NCBI GenBank assembly: GCA_002791545.1
Contig: PFXG01000070.1
Span: forward strand, 1 to 47,248
Source of the DNA: Zetaproteobacteria bacterium CG_4_9_14_3_um_filter_49_83
GTDB lineage: Bacteria > Pseudomonadota > Zetaproteobacteria > Mariprofundales > Mariprofundaceae
Length of the DNA stretch: 47,248 nucleotides
Direction of reading: 5' to 3'
Part shown: piece by piece, positions 40,401 to 47,248 of the stretch
How positions within the stretch are numbered: the stretch's first letter is position 1
Layout: every line of letters begins with the position of its first letter
The notes under the pieces: model-generated
What the model saw: only the letters and a program-made list of their open reading frames with translations
Told to the model about the DNA's origin: nothing
The model's database searches: none
Position numbers and translations under genes: made by a program

Positions 40401-41694
40401 CGCCCGCCGAATCGCCCTCGACAATGTAGATCTCTGTGCCTTCGATACCATTGAAGCGGCAATCCTGCAGCTTGCCCGGCAGGGGGGTGCGTCCGGTATA
40501 ACTTTTGCGCTCAACCTTCTTCTTTTTGCCATTCTCCAGTGCTGTACGCGCCGAAGCACGATCTATCACCATCTTCACCCATGCATCCGAGAGTTCCACA
40601 TCACGGTGCAACAGCAGCGAAGCGGCATCATGAATCACGCCGCCGACAAACTTGGTCGCCTCCCGTGAGCCCAGCTTCTGTTTGGTCTGCCCTTCAAAAC
40701 TGATATCCTTAATGTAGACCGACAGCCCCATCTGGGAATTGGCCATCACATCGGAGGGGGCGATGCGTGTGTTTTTACCAAGGGTTTTCTTCAGTTCAGG
40801 ACGCAGATCAAGATATTCACGCACCGCTTTCAGCATGCCATCGGCAAAACCCTTCTCGTGGGTGCCGCCGCGTGGTGTTGGCACCGTATTGGCATAGGAG
40901 CGAATAAAACTATCGACAGGCTCATCAAATGCGGCAAAAAACCAGTGCACCTTCTCTACATCGCCAAGCGCGCCCGAAAACTCAAACACCGGCGAGTCGG
41001 CCATGTTGGCCTCCATATACTCCGCCAATCCACGTTTAAAACAGAACCGCTCCGCCTCCAGCCCGGGTGCCTTAAAGATCACCTCAAGTCCGGGAATCAG
41101 GATCGCTTTATCCATCGCCTGCTGGCGGATTTGCTGAACGCGAAACTTTGCCTGTTCATAGATCTCGGGATCAGGTGAAAAGCGGATCGATGTACCACGC
41201 GTGCGAGGGCCGCAATCGGCCACTCGACGTAGTTTTTCAATCACACGCCCTTTTTCCAGGCGCATAAACCATTCGCCACCATCGCGCTTCACCGTGGCCT
41301 CAAGGAAGCTTGAAAGCGCATTGGTCACCGTAACACCCACACCATGCAGGCCACCAGAGACCTGATAGCTATCATGATCGAATTTGCCGCCAGCCTTATC
41401 CTGGGTGAGCACCATTTCGACGCCGCTCATGCCGGATGCCTCATCGGTCTCCACAGGAATGCCGCGCCCGTTATCGCTAATGCAGATCACATGGTCGGAT
41501 TCAATCTCAACAGTGATTCTGGAACAAAAGCCACCAATCGCCTCATCACCACAGTTATCCAGCACCTCTTGGGCGATATGGTGGCAACCGATCTCCGAAC
41601 CGATATCGGTATACATCCGTGGCCGCAGCCGGATATGCTCAATACCATCCAGATTCTTTAGTGATTTAATTCCGTACTCTGACCCTGACCCCAT
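37426..41694 (-). CDS. Single-chain topoisomerase IV: ParE fused to ParC
   Basis: 1422 residues in one uninterrupted frame, ATG behind AGGGAGCCTTC. Residues 1 to about 640 are a full ParE: GHKL ATPase with EVLDNCGDE near 43-51 and GGLHGVG near 114-120, transducer, then Toprim with [10 protein letters not shown] (426-435) and DADVDGLHI (499-507). A linker of roughly 30 residues ([20 protein letters not shown]) leads into a full ParC: [20 protein letters not shown], the [20 protein letters not shown] loop, catalytic tyrosine Y777 in [14 protein letters not shown], coiled-coil, and a C-terminal domain with [10 protein letters not shown] as in ParC and no GyrA box. Separate E. coli subunits are about 630 and 752 residues, so nothing is lost. 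It decatenates daughter chromosomes. The layout recalls eukaryotic topoisomerase II. Confidence 0.95.
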   Translation of the reverse strand: [1422 protein letters not shown]

Positions 41695-42402
41695 GAAGGC
41701 TCCCTATCCTGGTGTGACCAATTTCCCTGTTATTTGCTATTTAAATAATTCCACATCGCACCTTGCCTTGCATGCCATGATTGTCACGCATGATAATCAA
41801 ACTCTGGCATCCGATTCAAATGCAATGCCGTTCACCGCGCTTTGAATGACGCCTGTGTAAGGTCATTTCGCGGATTCCTGGAATTCCTGGGGCAATACTT
41901 AATTCAAACTTCGGATCTCTCATTGCCCCCCCTTTTTTTTGCTGATCAAACATGTCGTAAAAGGTGCATCTTTTCAAAACAACTTCCATCAGCTGCGTTG
42001 ATGATAAATATAGCCAAACGATGAAGGGACAGGCTTGCAAAATAGATTTTATAGCTATTTTTTAAATTCAAGGCCTCTTTATCACTTTTCGGCCATCGCA
42101 AATACCCTGCTTGCCACTTTTCTGGGCGCTGACAATTTCGGCAAAAGCTTAACCCGAATTATTCATAAATTCTGTTGCGCCCTTACTTGCCCCTTTGTCC
42201 GCAATAAATCCTTCATCAGTTGCCCGTATCCACTGCTACGCACGCCTTCTTCAGCATTCGTTGCGAACAAACGTTCTGCGCAACCTTCACAACGATTCAT
42301 GAATAATCCGGGTTAATACTTGCATTTCTAAAATGGTTGAAGTCTCTGGTTTGCTAACCTACTCTGAAAATACACTACCTTGCTTTTTTGAAAGGGGTAA
42401 AT
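41695..42402. other. Intergenic region between the topoisomerase and sensor kinase genes
   Basis: No gene with a credible start is seen. The left end must hold the minus-strand topoisomerase promoter. A CCCCCC plus T-run occurs near 41924-41940 and a MITE-like element at 42149-42316. The right end (42388-42402) has AAAGGGGTAAAT, the ribosome site of the kinase gene. Confidence 0.6.
42149..42316. repeat. MITE-like element with 22-bp inverted ends
   Basis: The ends 42149-42170 and 42295-42316 are inverted copies matching at 20 of 22 positions (core TTAACCCGAATTATTCAT against TTAACCCGGATTATTCAT). The whole unit is 168 bp and holds no gene. Such short elements with inverted ends are moved in trans by a related transposase, which is not in the window. 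The direct flanks show no obvious target duplication. Confidence 0.7.
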
Positions 42403-42867
42403 ATGGATTCATGCAGGGAGGACTTGCTTAGGAAAGAACAAATTCACTGCCTGTATGAGGCTATTCCACTAACGGTCATTGCCACAATCATCAATGCAGT
42501 TATTTTGACTATTGTTGAGTGGCAGGTGGCGGATCATCGGTTATTACTTGTATGGTTGGTAAGTCTGGTGGTTGTATCATTGGCACGCGTTTTATTCTTT
42601 GTAGCTTTTCGCCGGGCTCAGGCCGAGGCAAGTCAGAACGCTTATTGGGAAAGATATTTTATCACTGGTTCAGTCGCAGCCGGAATTCTCTGGGGTAGCG
42701 TATCGTTTATTTCTATTCCTGAAGGCTCGGTCATTTATCAGGTTTTTGTTGTTTTTGTGATTAGCGGTATGTGCGCAGGAGCTGTAACGACGCTCTCCTA
42801 TCTGCTGCTTCCGGTTTTAAGTTTCCTTTTTTTTACACTGACCCACTTGCTGTCTGTCTGTTTATGA
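42403..42867 (+). CDS. N-terminal membrane part of a split hybrid sensor kinase
   Basis: About 154 residues, ATG behind AAAGGGGTAAAT. Five hydrophobic segments (IPLTVIATIINAVILTIVEW, LLLVWLVSLVVVSLARVLFF, YFITGSVAAGILWGSVSFIS, YQVFVVFVISGMCAGAVTT and LLPVLSFLFFTLTHLLSVCL) make a MASE-like membrane sensor. The frame stops at 42865 just after a run of eight T (42827-42834) and three CTGT units (42850-42861). The following helix and the whole kinase continue in the -1 frame. The stop TGA overlaps an ATG of the next frame (ATGA). Confidence 0.7.
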   Translation: MDSCREDLLRKEQIHCLYEAIPLTVIATIINAVILTIVEWQVADHRLLLVWLVSLVVVSLARVLFFVAFRRAQAEASQNAYWERYFITGSVAAGILWGSVSFISIPEGSVIYQVFVVFVISGMCAGAVTTLSYLLLPVLSFLFFTLTHLLSVCL

Positions 42868-44921
42868 TTGGCTCAGAAGTAAGCAATGCTTTCGGGCTTA
42901 TGGTACTTATTTTCTTAACGATGATCTCCTTCAGTGCGTTTCGGGCCTACCGGAATAATAAAAAGAATATTCAATTACGATTGTATAGTGAAAAGCAGAA
43001 ACGTGCTCTTGCAGAAGCAAACCTGTTGCAGAAAACAATCCTGGAGAACGCTCCTGTTGTCATCTGGCTGGTGGGTGTTGATGGCCATTTCCGATTTATA
43101 AACAGAACGTTTCGCGATGCTGTCGGCATAGCTGAAAGTGAGTTTCTCAACACAACGGATATCTCCGGCCTGTTGGGAGAAGAGGTGGCTGCGAATTTTC
43201 TAAGCTCGGATCAGCAGTGCCTTAACAGGGATGAACCCTATCTTTCGCATGAATTGATGAAGTTTGTTGATGGGGAACAGCACCGGATAGAAATCACCAG
43301 AGCCAAAGTTAAAAATGTTACAGGTGAGGTTATCGGCATTATCGGTATCGGTGTGGATATGACAAAACGGCATGAGACCGAAAACAAGCTGCGGAAATTA
43401 TTGCAGGTGATAGAGCAGGCGAGTGAGTCGGTCATGATTACGGATATTCATGGAACCATCGAATATGTGAACCCCGCCTTTACGACAATAACAGGCTATA
43501 AGCCCGAAGAGGTTCTGGGGGAAAATCCGAGAATTCTTAAAAGTGGAAATCAAACGACAGAGTATTATCAACGTCTTTGGGCAACGATATCCAGTGGCGA
43601 GAGCTGGAATAGCGCAGTGATTGATCGGAGAAAAGATGGCAGTCAGTACCCTGCACTCATGACGATCTCTCCCATATTGAATCATGATGGAAAGATTACC
43701 CACTATGTGGGAACACAGCAGGATATGTCTTCTCATGACATGCTTGAGGAGAAGCTTCGTCAGGCTCAGAAGATGGAAGCACTTGGCACACTGGTTGGTG
43801 GAATCGCCCATGATTTTAACAATATGCTGGCCGGTATTACCGGAAATATCTATCTGGCCAGGGAAAAGATTTACGATATGCCGGATGTGATCCGCATGCT
43901 GGATGCGGTGGATGGGTTAAGTTTCAGGGCAGCAAAAATGATCAAGCAGTTACTGGTCTTTGCCAGGAAGGACCGGATCTGCATGAAGCCTTTTGGGTTG
44001 GTAAGTTTTATCAAAGAGATTTCCAGAATTAGCGAAGCAACTATTCCTGAGAATATTTATTTTCATTGTGAGCTTTCCGATAAAGAGATGGTTGTGAAAG
44101 GAGATGCGACACAGCTCCAGCAGGTGTTGATGAATTTATTGAACAACGCACGGGACGCCGTATCGGGGGTGTCAGAGCCGGAAATTTACTTTAAAGCTGA
44201 TCGGTTTGCAGCTGACGAATCTTTTTTAGCGAAATTCCCGGAACTTGAAGGCGGTATATATGCCCACCTGCTGGTTCATGATAATGGCTGCGGCATCAGT
44301 GATCAGGATAAAGAGCATATCTTTGAACCATTTTTCACGACCAAAGAAGTTGGTCACGGCACAGGCCTGGGCCTCTCCATGGCTTATGGTGCGATCAATA
44401 GCCACCATGGTGTGATGGAAGTGGATAGTCTGCCTGGAAAAGAGACGACATTTCATATTTATCTGCCACTGATTGAAGAGCAAAATATTGCGGTGGAGCA
44501 TCACGATTTACATGTAGTTCAACCCGGTCATGGAGAGGTTATTCTGATCGTTGATGATAACAGTGATATACGAAATACCTGTAAAGATGTGCTGGAAAAC
44601 ATGGGTTACAGCGTCCTGTTGGCTTCAGATGGCCTTGAAGCAGTTGATTACTTTGCTTCAGGCGATAGTGACATCGCACTGATACTTATGGATGTCGTGA
44701 TGCCAAGATTGGGAGGAGTGAAGGCGTTTGCACGGATTGAAAAACTTTGCCCCGGTATTAAAGTGATATTTACAACCGGTTACGATAAGGATGAAACATT
44801 GAAGAATGAAATGCCCTCGGAAGGGAGCACGATTCTCACCAAACCGTATAGCATTGCGATACTTAGCCAGACTGTCAGAGATGCACTTGATTCGCAGGGT
44901 GATGATGCATTGGGCCAATAA
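42864..44921 (+). CDS. PAS-PAS hybrid sensor histidine kinase with receiver domain (continuation in another frame)
   Basis: From the ATG at 42864 (overlapping the upstream stop), about 685 residues; the same frame is open from 42771. A last membrane helix (NAFGLMVLIFLTMISFSAF) precedes two PAS domains (ILENAPVVIWLVGVDGHFRF; IEQASESVMITDIHGTIEYV, with NPAFTTITGYKPEEVLGEN), then HisKA with the histidine in GGIAHDFNNMLAGITG, an HATPase (NNARDAVSG, GHGTGLGLSMAYG) and a C-terminal receiver (VILIVDDNSDI, LILMDVVMPRLGG, TKPYSI). No separate response regulator is next to it, so phosphotransfer is probably internal or to a distant partner. Either a frameshifted single gene or two coupled genes. Confidence 0.85.
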   Translation: MIGSEVSNAFGLMVLIFLTMISFSAFRAYRNNKKNIQLRLYSEKQKRALAEANLLQKTILENAPVVIWLVGVDGHFRFINRTFRDAVGIAESEFLNTTDISGLLGEEVAANFLSSDQQCLNRDEPYLSHELMKFVDGEQHRIEITRAKVKNVTGEVIGIIGIGVDMTKRHETENKLRKLLQVIEQASESVMITDIHGTIEYVNPAFTTITGYKPEEVLGENPRILKSGNQTTEYYQRLWATISSGESWNSAVIDRRKDGSQYPALMTISPILNHDGKITHYVGTQQDMSSHDMLEEKLRQAQKMEALGTLVGGIAHDFNNMLAGITGNIYLAREKIYDMPDVIRMLDAVDGLSFRAAKMIKQLLVFARKDRICMKPFGLVSFIKEISRISEATIPENIYFHCELSDKEMVVKGDATQLQQVLMNLLNNARDAVSGVSEPEIYFKADRFAADESFLAKFPELEGGIYAHLLVHDNGCGISDQDKEHIFEPFFTTKEVGHGTGLGLSMAYGAINSHHGVMEVDSLPGKETTFHIYLPLIEEQNIAVEHHDLHVVQPGHGEVILIVDDNSDIRNTCKDVLENMGYSVLLASDGLEAVDYFASGDSDIALILMDVVMPRLGGVKAFARIEKLCPGIKVIFTTGYDKDETLKNEMPSEGSTILTKPYSIAILSQTVRDALDSQGDDALGQ

Positions 44922-45481
44922 GCAATAAGCTGAATCGTTCAAAATAACGCCGGAAGTCGCCGGAGCTCGTTTCGCGGATTAACCCTCTCCTGACACCTTT
45001 TGTAATGCTGTGGGATGTTTATTATTTTCAATGATTAGAAGATTTGAAATTCGCAAATACAGCCCCCTAATGTCTTTCAGATTATGTGGCAAACTAAGCC
45101 CCCCTATATCTAAACAGCCATGCAATATAGCCATCGGGGTCTGATCTATCATTGTACCAACTTGAATTCACCAAATAATGATACAATAATAGACTTGACC
45201 CCTCTTACCCATTTCCATAAGCTTGGCGGGGACAGGGGCCGATACGAGGCCGCTATTGTGATGAGGCAGGAAATGTGCAGCGAATTCCATCGGGGCCAGA
45301 GGCAAACGCCTCAACAAAAAGGCCGGATATATGTATGCAACTATCCTTTGAAACCGAACTCATTCATCCTTGCAATACGGGACGGACCATATATGTCCCC
45401 GGAATTACGAATTCTGTATTGTGAAAATCAATATGTTTTTCTTGAAATAACCTGTCTCAGCCTAGATGATTCGAAAATAAT
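44922..45481. other. Intergenic region with palindromic repeat copy 2
   Basis: No believable gene: the only long frame (45120-45485, plus) is built on the repeat and has no domain. The 78-bp palindromic unit lies at 45132-45209. The rest is AT-rich with several C-rich tracts (AGCCCCCTAATG near 45063, AAGCCCCCCTA near 45098), which may be relics of insertion elements. The promoter of the following operon should be near 45440-45470, where TTGAAATAACC is seen, but I could not fix a -10 box. Confidence 0.6.
45132..45209 (+). repeat. Palindromic GGGG...CCCC repeat, copy 2
   Basis: Second copy of the unit at 37020-37097, same orientation. Here the inverted halves are better matched: GGGGTC at one end with GACCCC at the other, and TCTATCATTGTA with TACAATAATAGA (11 of 12). 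It lies about 270 bp upstream of the TIGR04255 operon. Confidence 0.85.
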
Positions 45482-46213
45482 ATGAACTACATTAAACCGA
45501 CAATAATTGAAGCCCTTTGCGAATTTCGTTTTGCGAGTTCTGAAGATTGGGACTCGACCATTTATGGCGAACTTTGGAACCTTATAAAAGATAAATATCC
45601 AAAGAAGGAAGAGCGTAAGCAAATGTCTTTGGGCTTTCAGATTGGTCCAAATGGTCAGCAAGGGTCAAGCGAGATAAGTGAAAGTGCTCATATGTTGTTT
45701 AAGTCAAGTGATGACAAATCATTGGTTCAACTGCAATCCAATTTGTTAACCGTAAATGTATTATGCCCTTATTCTGGATGGGACAGCTTTAAACCAAAGA
45801 TTAATAGTGCATTTGATAAGTTTTCATCCTTAGGAGACTTCCGACTGCAGAGAATCGGGCTAAGGTATATCAATCGTTTGCCTAAAGTCGATGAAAACAG
45901 AGATTATAGCAAGTGGCTATCGCAGTCTCCGTATGTTTCAGAAGTTGTACTGAAATGCAAAGAAGGTCAAGGAGTCAACTCAAGAGTTTCTGTCCCAGTA
46001 GATGGCAATAGAATTTCAGTGACTGTGTCTACGGAGTTGCCGAATGGAGGGGACTTATTTGTAGATATTGATTCATCATGTGATTCTTTTTCCACCTCTG
46101 AAACAAGCGATGTGGGTGAGTTATTAGAAAGTTTGCACTACAATTTGATCGAAGCTTATGAATCACTGATTACGGGTGATCTGCGAGATGAGATGGGGGT
46201 GAAGGATGTTTGA
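45482..46213 (+). CDS. TIGR04255-family protein
   Basis: 243 residues. The N-terminal block MNYIKPTIIEALCEFRFASS and the central RLQRIGLRYINRLP are the hallmarks of the sporadically distributed TIGR04255 family, whose function is unknown. The protein is cytosolic, with a beta-rich C-terminal half (NGGDLFVDIDSSCDSFSTSE). Its codon use is AT-richer than neighbouring core genes, in keeping with horizontal transfer. The last eight bases overlap the next gene. No strong ribosome site precedes the ATG, but the start gives the expected family N-terminus. Confidence 0.82.
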   Translation: MNYIKPTIIEALCEFRFASSEDWDSTIYGELWNLIKDKYPKKEERKQMSLGFQIGPNGQQGSSEISESAHMLFKSSDDKSLVQLQSNLLTVNVLCPYSGWDSFKPKINSAFDKFSSLGDFRLQRIGLRYINRLPKVDENRDYSKWLSQSPYVSEVVLKCKEGQGVNSRVSVPVDGNRISVTVSTELPNGGDLFVDIDSSCDSFSTSETSDVGELLESLHYNLIEAYESLITGDLRDEMGVKDV

Positions 46214-46571
46214 TTACGCAGTAAGTTCTGGTGGAGCAGTTAGCTTGCCTATTAGAAATGAACCGAGCAAGCAAACTGAACCTTTCAAGGCTATTGCAAA
46301 GGCCTCTATGGCATTGGCCTGTTCTGCCACTATGTTTATGCCAACACTGTCATCAGCAGCAGTTACTAAAAGGGCTCAAGAGGCCTCTTTCTCTGACTAT
46401 GCAATCGTCTCAGAAATTGAAGATGGAACTCGACTAGTGTTTATTTCGGAGCCCACTATTATTGCTGAGGAATCAGCAACTGGATTAGATATTTTGTTCC
46501 CCGGCGCACGAAGCTCAAATGAATATGAGCAACAGCTAGTTGCCGAGCTAATTAACGAATTTTTTGAGTAA
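46206..46571 (+). CDS. Hypothetical protein with one hydrophobic segment
   Basis: 121 residues. It overlaps the TIGR04255 gene by eight bases and the next gene by one (TAATG), so all three are translated together. A polar N-terminus of about 30 residues (VSLPIRNEPSKQTEPFKAIA) precedes a hydrophobic stretch (SMALACSATMFMPTLSSAAV), which may be a membrane anchor or internal signal. The rest is soluble and acidic and ends in ELINEFFE. Family not recognised. Confidence 0.55.
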   Translation: MFDYAVSSGGAVSLPIRNEPSKQTEPFKAIAKASMALACSATMFMPTLSSAAVTKRAQEASFSDYAIVSEIEDGTRLVFISEPTIIAEESATGLDILFPGARSSNEYEQQLVAELINEFFE

Positions 46572-47149
46572 TGCCGTTTGCCGAATTATATCGGAGCCTG
46601 TTTCCCTCAATCTCTGAGGGAGTTTTTAAAGAACTCAGGCGATACTTGACAGAAAACCCTAAACTTGAAAAATGGTTATACGCTCCAACGACCTTTGAGC
46701 ATTTGGCTCAAGGTGATATTGTCAAAGCTCTTCCAGCCTGTTTTATTGATGCTTCGGGAAATGTGAAAAAGGCAAAAGCACCAGTGCCGGCAATTTTGTT
46801 AAGCAACACTTGTGATATGAGTGTTGATGCTGGTTATCCGAGAAAACCACAATACACCATCGTGCCGTTATTCCCATTCGTCGAAGAAAATTATGATGCT
46901 GAGAAAGTTCGAGACATCAAAGTGAACACCTTGACCGATATTCTTTATTTGCCAAATATTCCATCTTTGGATGGGGACTATATTGCGCAATTGGATACTG
47001 CTTGCTCTGTTTCTTCCGAATATATTCACAGTGTTATTGTTACACTCAGTCGCTCTAGCCTTTCTCAGAAAGGATACTATTACTTTATGGCGAAACTATC
47101 CCTACACCTAACAAGGCCAGAAAATGAGGTTGAAAGGCTTATGGCATAG
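46571..47149 (+). CDS. Hypothetical protein with SNTCDMS motif
   Basis: 192 residues. Its ATG overlaps the preceding stop. The most distinctive part is PVPAILLSNTCDMSVD, a buried strand followed by a cysteine-aspartate turn; similar 'LS(Q/N)TCD' motifs occur in uncharacterised proteins of phage and accessory regions (from memory, not checked). The remainder (TIVPLFPFVEENYD, LYLPNIPSLDGDYIAQLDTA) looks like an alpha/beta domain. No signal peptide. It completes a three-gene operon. Confidence 0.55.
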   Translation: MPFAELYRSLFPSISEGVFKELRRYLTENPKLEKWLYAPTTFEHLAQGDIVKALPACFIDASGNVKKAKAPVPAILLSNTCDMSVDAGYPRKPQYTIVPLFPFVEENYDAEKVRDIKVNTLTDILYLPNIPSLDGDYIAQLDTACSVSSEYIHSVIVTLSRSSLSQKGYYYFMAKLSLHLTRPENEVERLMA

Positions 47150-47248
47150 TCTATTTATCTTGTTGGACGAAGCCGCTATCGCGGAGAAAAAGAATTCACG
47201 CACTCAAATATCCTCCCTCTCGCCAAATCATCTAAAATGTAACTCATC

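Noticed and set aside
45120-45485. 121-codon plus-strand frame before the TIGR04255 gene
   Set aside because: Its first third is the palindromic repeat and the rest has no domain-like pattern.

Overview
The window comes from a Gram-negative proteobacterium. Evidence: many signal peptides and lipoboxes, two outer-membrane beta-barrel proteins, an ECF sigma/anti-sigma pair, an enterobacterial-like BaeSR system and a ParC/ParE-type topoisomerase. A Mariprofundus-like (zetaproteobacterial) or gammaproteobacterial host is my guess; no marker gene here fixes the taxon.

Layout. 1-438: the N-terminal part of an IS110-family transposase with a candidate bridge-RNA region upstream. 606-10120 (minus): a six-gene cluster of DUF11-type envelope proteins, including a very large outer-membrane barrel protein and a DUF3494 (ice-binding-like) protein. 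10414-15899: small accessory and membrane genes, with a 57-bp leader present twice, a zinc-ribbon protein and a membrane-tethered endonuclease/exonuclease/phosphatase protein. 16173-23647: housekeeping-type genes (RecQ, SnoaL-like, DUF3857 transglutaminase, GloA, zinc-ribbon/HExxH membrane protein, DUF2157-like, YigZ). 23673-30186 (minus): a tightly coupled six-gene operon of PqqD-like protein, ATP-grasp ligase, PLP decarboxylase, urea-transporter/M23-peptidase fusion, outer-membrane barrel and TPR protein. It is divergent from baeS-baeR (30392-32564), and the shared intergenic region carries a large palindrome matching the BaeR box. 32735-36062 (minus): a VWA lipoprotein gene, then a terminator, then ECF sigma and anti-sigma genes. 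36497-36950: a CRISPR array with no cas genes in the window. 37426-41694 (minus): one ORF encoding a complete ParE fused to a complete ParC. 42403-44921: a hybrid sensor kinase split by a frameshift. 45482-47149: a three-gene accessory operon starting with a TIGR04255-family protein.

How the parts may work together. The 30186-23673 operon has the logic of a peptide or amino-acid modification pathway (peptide-binding protein, ligase, decarboxylase) joined to envelope functions (a transporter with a cell-wall hydrolase, an outer-membrane barrel, a periplasmic TPR protein), under an envelope-stress two-component system. I do not recognise it as a characterised pathway, and it is my best candidate for an undescribed system. 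The single-chain topoisomerase IV is the most striking single gene. The right-hand third is rich in small palindromic repeats and MITE-like elements and looks plastic.
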